Assembly (NCBI GenBank): GCA_020726505.1
Contig: JAHLEZ010000010.1
Span: 2,356,001-2,420,000, forward strand
Direction of reading: 5' to 3'
Origin: Leptodontidium sp. MPI-SDFR-AT-0119
Lineage: Eukaryota; Ascomycota; Leotiomycetes; Helotiales; Leptodontidiaceae
DNA: 64,000 nt
The notes below the pieces were generated by a model. That model saw nothing but the letters and a program-made list of their open reading frames with translations. It did no database searches and was not told the origin of the DNA. The stretch's first letter is position 1, and each line of letters opens with the position of its first letter. A program made the translations under genes and the position numbers. Shown here piece after piece: positions 1-10,782 of the stretch.

Positions 1-435
1 AGTCTTCAGAATGCTGCTTTGTTTGCGTCAGTGGTGGGGACCTGGAGAGCATAGGGGGCGGTATAATGGAGAAGTACCCAAGCTAGCCAAGCTCAAATTG
101 CCCCTGTGGAACATTATCCAACCACACGTTGAGATGCCCAGAGAATGGTCGTGTTTTTGTATAGAAAGAAATGAAACTTCTTTACCCTTGCGAAACATAG
201 AAAGTACTTCAGAGGAGCTGTAAGCAGGCCGTTGCCTCCATGTTACAGACGGAAGCGACTGATAAAGAGATCAGCCCTTGCGATGTCATTGACACTACAC
301 ATACTTGGGGAAAATAGCCCATTGCATTTACTCTGTATCTAGAATTACCTCTTGGCTCCATAATTGACAAGTGCTCCGCCAATCCACGTCTCCGATTGTC
401 TGAAGAACTCCTCGTTCCATGGAACCCCACTTCCA
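1..435. other. Window edge, no gene seen
   Basis: Only short, unconvincing reading frames occur on both strands. It lies downstream of the first F-box gene and probably includes its 3' untranslated region. Confidence 0.4.
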
Positions 436-1173
436 TTATTGACAGCCGTAGTACCAAATCAATCCTGACCCGACTCTCGGCGCCCTGGTCAACCCATCAT
501 AACATTTCGTATTCCTTGAAATTCCATTTGCCAACTTGAGGAATCCTCGCACATAATAGATGTAGGCGAGCTGGATCCACTCTTCGTGTAGTTCCTCATT
601 CGCTTGCCCCTTTGTCCTTGTACTCTGCGGCTTAATCCCAACTCGACACACAAGTTGAACGCAAACATGCTCTCCGTACGTTTCGAGGAAATGGAGGTAT
701 TGTGGGCCGGGCTGAGATAATTTGATCTTCAAGTAGAAAGAGTCCGTGGAAGAGCCTGAAGCACCAACGGTTGTTCGGAGCCGAGTCAGACGCATAGTTA
801 TTTGTCCAGAGGCTGACATGTCAGTGCTGGTAACAGTATCAAAGCGGTACCTTCTCGAGGGTCTGGAGGCAGGAGTGAGAATTTGCTTGACAAACTTATC
901 TTCCGACGAGAGGAGGACGGGGTGTGTGGGCACTAGCCATCCTTGAGTGAGAGTGGAGGGAAGAGTCTGGGAGGCGATTGAGAATCTGTCCCGGATGGTA
1001 TTATTGCAAATTCGGGACCCATTTGCTCTGAGGAAGTTGCGTAAGAACTGGTTGGTGTGTACTAGAGAGAGGTAATCGATAGAAGGAACGTGGGAGAGTA
1101 TCTCGACCAGCAGCTCCGGGATAATTTTCGCGAGGAGATCCTCACTGCCGGCGGGAGGAGCAAATGGATTCAT
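436..1173 (-). CDS. F-box protein (family member 1)
   Basis: Single-exon gene of 245 residues starting at an ATG (complement of 1171-1173). Residues about 16-60 form an F-box-like helical domain with the pattern IPELLVEILSHVPS followed by YLSLVHTNQFLRNFL, the part that normally binds Skp1 in SCF ubiquitin ligases. The remainder is not a WD40 or LRR array and I do not recognise it; its C-terminal half contains EEWIQLAYIYYVRGF, which is echoed in degraded form in the pseudogenes at 3.8-4.1 kb and 8.1-8.8 kb. The short block GWLVP is shared with the next gene, so they are paralogues. Substrate-adaptor function is inferred from the F-box only. Confidence 0.75.
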   Translation of the reverse strand: MNPFAPPAGSEDLLAKIIPELLVEILSHVPSIDYLSLVHTNQFLRNFLRANGSRICNNTIRDRFSIASQTLPSTLTQGWLVPTHPVLLSSEDKFVKQILTPASRPSRRYRFDTVTSTDMSASGQITMRLTRLRTTVGASGSSTDSFYLKIKLSQPGPQYLHFLETYGEHVCVQLVCRVGIKPQSTRTKGQANEELHEEWIQLAYIYYVRGFLKLANGISRNTKCYDGLTRAPRVGSGLIWYYGCQ

Positions 1174-1710
1174 AGTGGGCGCAGAAAGGTCGTGCGTAGG
1201 CTCCGTGTCTGCTGGAATGCGTTTGTTTGTTCGAATCTCCGCGAAAGTTATTTTCGAAGCAGGTAGAGAGATAGATGATATCGAATTAGGGCGCGCTTTG
1301 TGGGCTTGAACGAGGTTTGTTGCTGACGCTAATTAGCGTACAATTCACTCAGTTTCAGGCATTGATTAATTTGGGAACCTCTGTAGCATTCACATGTAGC
1401 AATTCACTTGTGTTGTTCGTCTTGCGGTCGACGAGCTGATTTTCAATGTTGAACTAGCATGATTTCAAGAGACATGAATCATCAACAGGGAGTTTACTTT
1501 GGAAACATCACTTCACGGCAGAGCAAAAGAAATTCCGATTTGGTTTCAACTCTAGTCTCGCGACAGTAGTTTTGTATTTAACTGGCAACGGTCTCAATCT
1601 TAACAAGCACCCCACGTGTATCATGACCACATGTCAACTACCACACTGCTTTACCGAACGAGCCTTCATGAGAACCTCATGAATAAATACATGTTTGACG
1701 AACTTATGAT
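1174..1710. other. Intergenic, AT-rich, no gene
   Basis: Space between two same-strand F-box genes. It should hold the promoter of member 1 and the 3' end of member 2. No open frame with coding character was seen. Confidence 0.4.
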
Positions 1711-2529
1711 TTAGTCCTTTGCAGAGCCGATCATGAACTCTCCATCCTTGCTGTTGGTAGACTCAATACCCTCCATGTTATCCTCCGACTTGACATTGGA
1801 CTTGACACCTGGTAGAATGTAGAACCACGACATGCTCTTGTCTCGGACTCCAGTCTCAAGGAAAGACAGAATGGCGTAAGTACCAACCCATCTGACCCAC
1901 TTCTTCTTCTTAGCCATGCCTCCGTTTGTGACCAGCTGTCTGTACTTTCCTCGAATTGGCAGGTTGTGGGTATCGAGGAGAGCCAACAGTTGGGGACCGG
2001 CCAAGGCGACACTCTTGTGCGATAGAGAAGTGATGGGCATCGATACTTGGGTAATTCCACCACGGACGCTGTGACGAGGAACCTTGACTTCGGCAAGCGA
2101 TTGTCCACCTTGTTCGTCAGTCGTGGAGGGAAGTTCGGTGAATGGAACAAGCCAGCCTGATGGGTGCTGCTCAAAAGATTAGCATGTTGTCCCCTTCCCA
2201 ATATTCTCCCAATTGGGATCAAGAATATAACCGTCAATCCTCGAGTCGCAGATTAAGTTACTCATAAGGGAGGGGAATATAATACATACAGCCTCAATCG
2301 TCAAACGGTTCAAAGTTGCTGAGTACAGCATTTTGATGCGGCTGTTGCAGAGAGCAATTCCGTTCTCCTCGATAAAGATACGGAGGGCTCGGCAGGTGTG
2401 GGCAAGGGGACCGAATGAGCTTTGAGGCAATTTTTGGAAGATCTCGAAGAGGATATCGCCGGGGACCGTGTCCAAAGATAGGGCAACGATCATGGCTTGA
2501 CCTTCGTTAACCTTCGCGTTGGTAGCCAT
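1711..2529 (-). CDS. F-box protein (family member 2), two exons
   Basis: Exon 1 is 2290-2529 (80 codons, ATG at 2529) and exon 2 is 1711-2166; together 231 residues. The intron (2167-2289, 123 nt) has donor GTATGT, a CTAA-type branch point and a CAG acceptor, and the join is in phase 0. Residues about 19-60 are an F-box-like domain (VPGDILFEIFQKLPQ, then LAHTCRALRIFIEENG). Directly after the splice comes GWLVPF, matching GWLVP in the neighbouring member 1, which supports both the splice and the paralogy. The C-terminus is rich in Lys/Arg, then acidic. Likely an SCF adaptor; target unknown. The open frame extends upstream of the ATG into unrelated sequence, which I excluded. Confidence 0.7.
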
Positions 2530-2935
2530 GGCTGCTGATCGATGGTGACGAACAACAGTTGCACAGCGTCGTGGAAGGGGGAAGGCTCGAGTTGAAGTTG
2601 ACGAAACTCGAACGCGTAGTTGAGAAGTTCGAGGCTCGAAATTCGAGAATTCGAACGCACGGACCTGATTTGACTGTTGACTTCGATTCACCGCCTCGCT
2701 TAACTAGCTCTCCAACGATTTCCGATTCCGCTCGCTCCACAGGGGATTCTGCCTCTCTCAGTTCTTGGGAATGAAGAGATGAGGTCATAGGGCATATTAA
2801 AAATCTTTCGGTTGGTGCCCAATCTCATTTCCCTGAAAGGGATCCAAGGAATGGCCCTTCAGGAGGAGTACTGAATTCTAAAAGGTGTAGCCAAGGAATT
2901 ACACATTGGCATAGCCTTTCAACGTCAAAGCAACG

Positions 2936-3520
2936 TCATTGACACCTTCGAGCTCCCCATTTTCTTCGCCAAGCTATCGCCCACTCTGTATTCTCGAGAT
3001 CGATTGTCACTGTCTCCAGGTCTGGGTTTGATCTATGTTTCAAACCACCCAGCCTTATCCAACTAATCTCGATGAGTTCGCCCAGAATATGTCGTGTATA
3101 GGCAGCTGAAACATCTGGTCGGAGAGATACACCCATTCTTTTCAGGTATAAAAGAAACATCGGCTTCGTTCTAGGCCCGCGTAACGATCGAGGATGCGAA
3201 ACCAGAAATCGAGCAAATTGGCGGAAAGCCATTCTGAGATTCCAGCACTTCCACCGTATGGCATACCGGAGTCTATTGTTGTCTATGGTAAAACTCCTAG
3301 TATACGTGGATTTTTCTGGCTGTGACCTCAAGGCCGCCAGGCATATTTGCTTTGCGTTTTTGTGGATGAAATCTCGGTATCCTTGTGACGTATGTACTAA
3401 TGAAAGATAATCCCATGACGAAAGATATGAGAATATGTGGGTGAGGAGCTCCGGGGGAAGGTCTCCAAGGCGGAAGTAATGAGGCTTCAAGAACCGAGTT
3501 ACCACTTGGTTGAGAGGCAT
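2936..3520 (-). CDS. F-box protein (family member 3)
   Basis: Single exon, 194 residues from the ATG at 3520. The F-box-like domain lies at residues about 17-60 (LGDLPPELLTHIFSYLSS, then YLSLVHTSQGYRDFI), closely like member 1 (YLSLVHTNQFLRNF). The C-terminal block HILGELIEISW recurs almost unchanged in the decayed copy at 3.8-4.1 kb, showing that the copies arose by local duplication. It is shorter than member 1 because the central region is reduced. Nothing catalytic is visible; an adaptor role in ubiquitination is inferred from the F-box. Confidence 0.7.
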   Translation of the reverse strand: MPLNQVVTRFLKPHYFRLGDLPPELLTHIFSYLSSWDYLSLVHTSQGYRDFIHKNAKQICLAALRSQPEKSTYTRSFTIDNNRLRYAIRWKCWNLRMAFRQFARFLVSHPRSLRGPRTKPMFLLYLKRMGVSLRPDVSAAYTRHILGELIEISWIRLGGLKHRSNPDLETVTIDLENTEWAIAWRRKWGARRCQ

Positions 3521-3779
3521 TCTGGACAAATATCGAAATTGTTTCGTGTACGAACCTCAGGAATGAAACAGATCAAGGTTGATTGAAGATTTCAATGGGG
3601 CCATCGGTAGAATATATCATGGGAGCTAGTGTACTAAGTACCCACCAAGGCAAACCATGATGACGGTTTCCGGGCTAAAATATCTAGAGCTGGTCTAGAC
3701 AGGCTGACAAGAAAGCCATGACGCTTGAAGTACCGTCCAGCACCTCGTAAATTTTTGTCTTAATATATAGTAATCCAAT

Positions 3780-4145
3780 TTAGCCTCAAACTCTTCGAAC
3801 CCTCGCGCGAGCACCACTTTTTCAGCCAGAACATCACACATGGAACTCACATGGCTGTGAAGTCCAGCATGACAGAGCTCACACCTGTATCATCTCTGTG
3901 CTTGACGCGCCCACAGGTAGCTTGCCAGATTTCAATCAATTCCCCAAGGATATGATTTATAAACAACGTCCAAAGAGTGTCGTCCGATATGATCTCCTGG
4001 TGTAAGAGCACGTGACAAAAGTCTGGTAGTATATATCTTCGGTGTCAAGCGTATTCAACTTGCGCTGAAAATTGTGGTATTTTGGTCCAGATAACGTAGT
4101 CAGCGAGAGCTTAATCTCAGCTGCATTACAAACACATACGCCCAC
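3780..4145 (-). pseudogene. Decayed F-box family C-terminal half
   Basis: Two overlapping minus-strand frames carry pieces of the same family. The upstream frame (4145 towards 4030) has AEIKLSLTTLSGPKYHNF, like FYLKIKLSQPGPQYLHF in member 1. The reading then has to shift frame, after which HILGELIEIWQ and VKHRDD match HILGELIEISW and LKHRSN of member 3, ending at a TGA near 3855. No F-box was found upstream, so the copy is truncated as well as frameshifted. An unrecognised intron could explain the shift, but no well-formed donor/acceptor pair of usual size is present. Confidence 0.5.
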
Positions 4146-4356
4146 CGGTTCAGCGTACCTGCCGGATTCGGTCTTTGTGACCAGGCAAGAGCGACGGCAG
4201 CAGCGGCAACGAGTCGGAGGTGAAGGTTCTAACTGGCGATCTTGAGCTCGTAAGCGCTGGGTAGTAAAAATGAGCGAACCAGGACTTGGTGGACTTAAGT
4301 TTACAAATTACGCTTGCTGATAAGGCAGCTCATAATTCTTAGCTGTCATTGGTGTG

Positions 4357-5621
4357 CTAATATTCTTCATCACTTTCTTCTTCATCACTCTCTTCGTCCC
4401 CCACTTCCTCATCCCTATTATCTGCCCATAGTCTCTCACAAACTACAAGAAGATCCTCGGCCGCATTTTTACGGCCCACCGATGTTTTAAGATCATGTGT
4501 TTTCGTACAATAGATTTCTAAAAATGGAGGGTCGCCATCGAGTTCATTGCCGGCGCCACTTATGTATTTAAGATACATAGGGGTAAAAGTTGTCGATAGA
4601 ATAGTTATGTAACACGAGTGTGTCACTATCAAAGGCCGCCTAGGAAGGGCTGAGTTAAGGTGTGATACGACGTTGAAAACAAGATCACAACATACCACTG
4701 GTTGAAGTTTATCTCTAGATACTAGTCGGTGTTCCGCTGCATAACAGCTCCAATCATTTCACAAGCGTACTGTGGAATCATCTCTGACGATATTTTTCCT
4801 CTCCCTTCCTCGTTGCTCTGGATAAAGCCAGGTTTAGTCTCTACGCTACAAACATGTCTGCCTAATCTCCACTGCTGGGACACACGATCCAATTTGTGCC
4901 AGATAATAGAGCCGTCATCGAGGTATTTGTAATTCACAGTGTTGTCTTGACTGGCCAGAATGAACTTGGTTGGTGATTCTCGAAATTCAAGCCGCTTCTT
5001 TAGAGAAATGGGTTAATTCAAGAAGACATCGATAACCAAAGAGATGAATTCCGCGACCAGGCTGGACGATGCGACCTCAGCTTGCTTCCGCTCTGGTTCC
5101 TCGTCCAAGCCATCATAGTCTGCGTGTAACGCCGGGTCATACACCGATTCCTGCGATGAGGGTTGAGGCGGGGACGACGAGCCGACGAATTCGTGGAGTG
5201 ATTGCTTTGAGGCCTGATCTGGCAGTTACCTTGACTTCCTGGCCCGTTCTGATGATCGTGTCCATGTTGTTGAAGCCATCGAAGGACGAAGGATATTGGC
5301 TAGCGCAACGAAGAATCCGGATAAATCTCTCTGGAGTGTGACCTTATCTCTTTGTTAGTTTGGTAGAGAATCCAGTCAGTGTTTTTAACGAATTCCGGAG
5401 TTGTTAGACAGCGGCAAGGAGGGAGGCGAACTAGGCCAGCGAGGGTCTCTTGTGCCTTTGTAGCAAATACAAAAGGGTTCGATTTCCTCGGAACCCCAGT
5501 TACTCCCAGACTTAGTCACTGTCTTGCGGCCTGCGCGATAACTGTACAAAGATATTACGTTGGGCAGCTCGTCTTCGTCCACGTCCATGTTGGGCTGGAA
5601 ACCTGAAGAGCTCGACATCAT
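4357..5621 (-). pseudogene. Decayed multi-exon gene of unknown family
   Basis: A minus-strand reading can be followed from an ATG at 5621 (Met-Met-Ser-Ser-Ser start, acidic stretch) through HTPERFIRILRCAS, LHEFVGSSSPP, EFISLVIDVFLN and SPTKFILASQDN to an acidic tail rich in DEE repeats that stops at 4357. The route needs an intron near 5342-5396, a frameshift near 5235, and reads through TAA after FLN (about 5010) and TAG after QRNTD (about 4726). The last intron (donor GTATGT, branch TTAAC, acceptor CCTAG at about 4647-4696) joins in frame. Several independent breaks argue for a dead gene. I do not recognise the family; the general pattern resembles large lineage-expanded fungal nuclease-like families, which is only an impression. 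Confidence 0.45.
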
Positions 5622-6009
5622 GAGATTAAGGGAAGGCAGAAAGGAGAGGATTATGGATAGATGAATAAGTAGATGGAGGAATAAATAGATAAAAAGATAA
5701 GCAAAGAATTATGAATGAAGATGAGCAGGATGAGAAGGGAATAGGCGCAGGGGCGGCAGAAGTTAGTTCACCAGTAACCAACCCCGCTTCCGATGCACAT
5801 CACGTGCTGAGTGACCGTCCACTACCGCGTCCTCGCGTCTTCCATATACCGCGGCATGCAACATGCAAGCTGCAATATCCATCAATCTCAGCTGAGCACA
5901 AATGTCCACCACAATACAAAGCAGCGGGAGCAACAGCTCCAACAAAACTTCCATTTTCAAGTCGTTCTGATACATCTTATACTCATCTGCCACTGTGTCG
6001 CCCGTCGCC
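5622..6009. other. Divergent intergenic region
   Basis: Lies between the decayed minus-strand gene and the plus-strand gene that follows. It is rich in GATA/GATAAG repeats (5650-5700) and contains CACGTG at 5804-5809. It would be a shared promoter if both genes were alive. Confidence 0.35.
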
Positions 6010-7203
6010 ATGAGTAGCCCTGGATGTCACCCTCAACTCAAACCTCACCACCCACAACTTGAACTTCACCGACCTCAAGAACAACGATCACAGCGACCTC
6101 ACCGACCTGAGCGATCTTTGCAGCAACAGCCTGCTGCCAAAGGTTCCTTGCGTAGTCTCCTTCTTCAACACTCCTCGAAGCGTCTGTATGTACATCCACT
6201 CGAATGGACCACGTTGCACTTGTCACTCCTCTGCTGCATTGTAATCAATGATCAACTCCATGCCCACCACTGCTGCCTCAGTCAGGGTCCTTGGCGGAAA
6301 GATGCGCTTGAGTTGTGGAAGGAATTGCGTCATTTGAAAGGCATTGGTTTTCGAAATGACCACTCCAGACAACTCATCCATTGTTTGGGCTTGAATACAC
6401 GGCCGGACTGCCAGATTCGTCCTGGGTATGTGCAAACACTTATTCATTTCATCTGGAGAATTTATGCTAAGGACGTACATACGAAGAACGCTTGCTCTTC
6501 GCTATAACCAAAAACCAGTCTGCCATCTTCAACTTCCACTAACGGCGTGGAACAACAAAACTTTACTATGGGCATACATTGATAGCGGCTGGATTGATGA
6601 ACTATATCGGAGACATAACCCGCGGGAAAACATCTTTTTGGCGCGAGCGAAGCGCGCCGTGGATGAGAAAGATTTGCCTATTTCACCATTTTGCGCAGCC
6701 GTCCTACTTGCCATGGCACAGCAAGTAACTCCCGGGCAGCAGGTACGTCTGTCCCACTTGGTCCTTACCCATTCCACACACGAAATGTTAACCTCCAGAA
6801 TCAGGTAACACTTTTTCTGTTTGACCACGAAAAATCGTCTGATTCCGATCAAATCATTTCAACGTTCTACGAATACAAACTTCAAGCATCGCCGACATAT
6901 CTATCTAAATTTGACCAATCATACGCCGCATTCGAATCCGAATTGGCTATTCACCGTCGGGCCATCCCTTTGAAGCGAAACATGCTTAAGGTTCTCTCCG
7001 ACGCGGTTCAACGTGCTGCTACAGGACCCGGTGACGAAGCTGAGACGGCCGCTTATACCGACCGTGAAGCTGCCATTATCAACTCTCCGTACCCAGTCGA
7101 TTCGATTAAGAGAAAGGCATTGGATGAGTCAGATAGCAATATTTTGGTCAAACGGGTGAAAAGCGACAATCACAAGGGGAAAGAATGGAATAATGTTGTG
7201 TAG
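6010..7203 (+). CDS. Unrecognised protein, three exons, N-terminus uncertain
   Basis: Proposed exons are 6010-6425, 6487-6742 and 6799-7203 (358 residues). The introns are 61 and 56 nt; the second has donor GTACGT and acceptor CAG and joins VTPGQQ to NQVTLFLF in phase 0, which is convincing. The C-terminal two thirds are protein-like: LLWAYIDSGWIDELY, an amphipathic block around FCAAVLLAMAQQ, then beta-strand-like VTLFLFDHE and a basic tail (IKRKALDE, KRVKS) that could be a nuclear signal. The first 90 residues are Gln/His/Arg-rich and doubtful; another frame in 6030-6220 is equally plausible and could be reached through an extra intron. No family recognised. Confidence 0.45.
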
Positions 7204-7340
7204 TACTAGATAGGCAGCACTGATAGTGCATAACAATATGGGATTTAGCTCTAGGGATTCTCATCGAGTTCGTTGAATACAAATTGGCATGACGAGTTTA
7301 TCCAGGCAAGGCAAGGCACACACGACGCCATGAACTAATC

Positions 7341-7643
7341 TCAGTCCCTGCCCTGTCGTGTGACGGCCTTTTTGGGTTGCGGTGCCGCTTCTTCACCATC
7401 ACTAGCCTGGCTACTAATAGGAGTCCGCGTTTGGCGTATAAATTCCATATGTCTGGAATATGAAATTTCTTGTACTTCATGTCTCCCAAGCTCGTAGACA
7501 GTATTCTTTCTGGATAGGAGTTTCGCAATATTATGCCAATATAACCCCGAAACTCGGAGATAGGCCCATATTCGTGACACAGCAAGGAGGGGGAAACAAC
7601 TGAAGCGGAACCCTTGTGAAGAGACAACTAGAGAAACTAGCAT
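7341..7643 (-). CDS. Small hypothetical protein
   Basis: Possible single exon of 100 residues (ATG at 7643) convergent with the preceding gene. It has SRIWAYLRVSGLYWHNIAKLL, then a Ser/Gln/Lys-rich tail. An overlapping frame (7298-7627) looks about as protein-like, so the true frame, and whether this is coding at all, is open. It may be a relic with an unseen upstream exon. Confidence 0.25.
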   Translation of the reverse strand: MLVSLVVSSQGFRFSCFPLLAVSRIWAYLRVSGLYWHNIAKLLSRKNTVYELGRHEVQEISYSRHMEFIRQTRTPISSQASDGEEAAPQPKKAVTRQGRD

Positions 7644-8086
7644 ACCGCAATATTGTAAGTATTATGACGTTGCTTTAGAAAGACGGTCATTAACCAACGA
7701 CAAATATGTGAAGATAACAAGAGTTCATAACCATCACAGAGGATGGTGAAATAGCCTCGTCGAGGCTGGATGAGTCTAAGGACCTGGGAGCCCAAATGCT
7801 TGAAACTCATCTCTGAAATTGAATACTTAACGGACTCCTAAGTGCGTAATTCAATAATTATTCTCTTGGAATGAGGCAAATAATAAGTTCAAATTTCAAG
7901 CTCGTGGTGTAGCTCGGAAGATGAGTCGAGGTGAGTGCAGTCTAACCCGAAAGGGTTCTGGGTTCTAGACAAGAGTTACGATGACCTTTAAGGGACATTT
8001 TAATTATTCACCATCATTTGAACACAAAGACAGGATAGTATTGAACGAACTCTTCGTGGAAATATGTTTGAATAAAGATCTGTGAA
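7644..8086. other. Intergenic, nothing seen
   Basis: AT-rich stretch with stops in all frames. No gene, RNA gene or repeat was recognised. Confidence 0.4.
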
Positions 8087-8794
8087 TTATTTGGTAGATC
8101 CCAGGTCTTCTCCTATATCACGTGTGGTTTGCTCAGAAGAAACCACATCCTCAACACAATATTCCGAGAAGTCTATTCTTACAAATGTCCAATAGAAAAC
8201 TTCCGTGTAACTTTGGTCACTCTTTTTGACCCACTCATAAGGTTCCGTCTCCCGCACCGGAAAGCCATCCCCAGTTAGCCTTTCCCCATGAATATGTCTT
8301 CGCATCTGATTCCACATCTCTAAACCAAGAGGATCACAGAAGGAATCGAGGTAATATAGAAATCTCCCGCCCAGTAAGGATGACTTTCATCGCATTCTAA
8401 TTGCCTGAGATCGTGCAGTCCTAACAACAGTCGTGAGGTCTGGTGAGATAATTCCCGTAGTCACTTCCTGACGGGGAAAGGATAGGGATGTAAGAGTCAA
8501 TTATAAGAGGGTTCTAATAACATCCGATGCTGGGTACGATATATAGCTGAATAATCCCCTCTTCCGTAAGTCATCACGCTGTAGCATGTAGACAACTGCG
8601 GCCGGTTCTCGAAACAGGCGATGCAGAGGTGTTTGGCGGTTTCTCGTACAATATTTCGAAAAACGCTTGAAGTATGTGCAAGTGCCAAGTAAACTGCGGG
8701 AAGGGACATAAGAGAGAATTTGGACGATGAGTTCGTTCGGAAGTGACGTGAAGCGATCAACCTTTGGAGGCTTTGCTACCGTCCATGGTAACAT
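8087..8794 (-). pseudogene. F-box pseudogene with frameshift and stop
   Basis: The first frame gives an F-box start, DRFTSLPNELIVQILSYVPS. The domain then continues one frame over as YLALAHTSSVFRNIV. Removing one base of the AAA run at 8691-8693 (TTT on the coding strand) would restore VPS..YLALAH, matching VPSIDYLSLVH in member 1. Further on, QAIRMR is followed by an in-frame TGA, then GRFLYYLDSF, corresponding to QYLHFLE in member 1, and a C-terminus with YTEVFYWTFVRIDF. So the whole length of a family member is present but broken at least twice. It is a paralogue of the genes at 0.4-3.5 kb. Confidence 0.6.
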
Positions 8795-9625
8795 CTTGTT
8801 TTTTGTTGGCGATCATGTTCGACTGGAGATGTAAGTCGAACATGAAGAAAGGGAAGAATCAGAAGCAAGTCACATGGTGTTATAATTATAAAAAGAAACC
8901 TTGAACTCTCGGTGGGACACACGTCACTGGGCCCCAGTTTAGCTTGCAATGGGACCCGCTAGGAAAGGAAAATAAAGTCTGGTTAATTTCCCCATATCAT
9001 AATAACAAGTAAATGTCAAAGATGAAATCTGGATAGAAGTAGAGGTCGTACGAGTTCTTGCTTTTATTTCAAATCAAGCGCTCGGAAAGTACTTACTGCA
9101 TGCATTTCAAGAGACGCAGAACCGTCTCCAGCAGCGACCTTAAGCGAGGCGAGAGCCAAACATCTTGAAGTGGGTCCAATGCAAACATCGAGAATACCTC
9201 GTCAGCCAATACGTTGTACTCAGAGTTCTAAAGATCAATAGAAGTAACACACAAAGTTAGAAATTCGACTTTAATTTTCACAATTACCTACCCAGGTGCT
9301 TACATTTCGATGTCCCCTTTCTTTTCTACTGTTGGCAGTCTTGGCGTTAATTAGCTCCGTGCTTAGTCATCTCAAAATACATCTCAATCTCAGCAGTGAC
9401 CAAGACTACGACTAAGACACAAGACAGTTACCACGGCATGTCCTGCATTAGATACTCTCTACGCTACTACGTACAATGAGAAATAGTTCTCCGTCACTCT
9501 CTTAATGAATTGAACTGAGTCTTGATAACCGCTCCCCCTGAAGAACGCACCCCCACCACGCCACCAAACACCTTCACAACCCCAATCGAGGCCGGCCCGC
9601 AGAAAGCCAAGCTCAGCTGGCTGCG
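8795..9625. other. Mostly non-coding, contains one orphan exon candidate
   Basis: Stretch between the F-box pseudogene and the next plus-strand gene. Apart from the exon candidate at 9097-9227 no coding signal was found. Confidence 0.3.
9097..9227 (-). other. Orphan exon candidate
   Basis: On the minus strand a 131-nt open segment is bounded by a good acceptor (branch TTCTAAC, then CTTTAG, ending at 9228) and a perfect donor GTAAGT (9091-9096). It reads NSEYNVLADEVFSMFALDPL followed by VWLSPRLRSLLETVL, which has coding composition. An upstream donor GTAAGC near 9300 could feed it. I could not find convincing flanking coding exons, so it may be a remnant of a lost gene or an exon of a non-coding transcript. 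Confidence 0.3.
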
Positions 9626-10336
9626 ATGGGTTTCATCACACCAGCAGCCCGGAACCCCATGGCAATCCGTGTCCTACTCGAGCCCAACTCCAGCGCCTAC
9701 ATCCGATCACTCATCAACAAATACCGTCAAGTAGAATACGGCCAGCCAAGACACCATGAAGCCAAGCCACCGCCGCTATCAACATGGTCACACATGATGC
9801 TCTTACGAGTCCCGCCAATCGACCCAAGCATCTACAGTCAAGCCACCTCAAAGCTCTCACGCCTCTACAACCCCTTTGACGTCGTCTTTTCCCGGCCATA
9901 TCGTGCGCTGTCCAAGAGAGGCAACTATGTTGCCTTGGAGTACTGGTCCTACGAGCTGTCCGAAGTGGTGAAGCATCTCCAGAAGGACTTATTCAGCCAG
10001 GCGCAAGAGTATGCAGACCATGCGACGGCTCATCTAGCGACGAAGAAAGCACGGAGTAGGCGGCTGCAGATCATGAGAGGACTTGATGATGACACCCCCC
10101 ATGTTACGCTCGCCTCTCGATTGTCAGAGGAGGATAGTGAGAAGGTTTTGAGTGATCTCAAGAGCAGTTTCTTGGAGCATGGCAATACGTCTAGCTTTAC
10201 TGTGAGGGCGGTTGCATTGGAATTGGCGCAGTACAACGACCCGGGGCAGGCGCCACAGTTCGTGAAGTTGGAGGAGTTTCCTTTCGGTGTTCAGAAAAGT
10301 GTGGAAGTTGAGCCTCAACTGGAATATGCCGAGTGA
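9626..10336 (+). CDS. Possible 2H phosphoesterase (2'-5' RNA ligase)-like protein
   Basis: Single exon of 236 residues from ATG 9626. The N-terminus MAIRVLLEPNSSAYIRSLI and the later block PHVTLASRLSEEDSEKVLSDL resemble the two halves of the 2H phosphoesterase fold; HVTL is a candidate second HxT motif. The first HxT motif is not obvious (SHMML is the nearest candidate), so the protein may be inactive or the assignment wrong. Such proteins hydrolyse or ligate 2'-5' or cyclic phosphodiester bonds in RNA. An overlapping frame starting at 9522 was rejected because it is Pro/Thr-rich and short. Confidence 0.45.
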   Translation: MGFITPAARNPMAIRVLLEPNSSAYIRSLINKYRQVEYGQPRHHEAKPPPLSTWSHMMLLRVPPIDPSIYSQATSKLSRLYNPFDVVFSRPYRALSKRGNYVALEYWSYELSEVVKHLQKDLFSQAQEYADHATAHLATKKARSRRLQIMRGLDDDTPHVTLASRLSEEDSEKVLSDLKSSFLEHGNTSSFTVRAVALELAQYNDPGQAPQFVKLEEFPFGVQKSVEVEPQLEYAE

Positions 10337-10782
10337 AAGAGTGGAGAGGAAGTGAATTAGGATATTGGGATGAAATGAGGCGGTGCTCGAAGGGAAAGGG
10401 GGCCAGGTCTAGAGCGAAGTAGACAGTCTTGATGCAAGGAATCGGCTGGTTAATTTGGACATGGGAAAAGAATAGGTACTGCACATACTGGACATCACTG
10501 TAGCTTCGTTTGTATCAATAGATGTATTATATTCAGGCGATTCATCGAAAGGACGTCAAGTAAGAGACCAAAATGATCACAGAATCTCATGCCCGAGCGA
10601 AGTCTTAATCAACCGGGCTTCCTCCATCTCGAACTGCTCGTATCACGGAACATGAAAAGCCATAGCAAATACTGGAAGCAAAGCTTCAAGAGAACACCCT
10701 TAGATGAAAGAGAAAGGGAAAAATGCAAGCAAGCAAGCAAACAGCAAATACCCATATCAAAACACATACTCCAAAAAGATAA

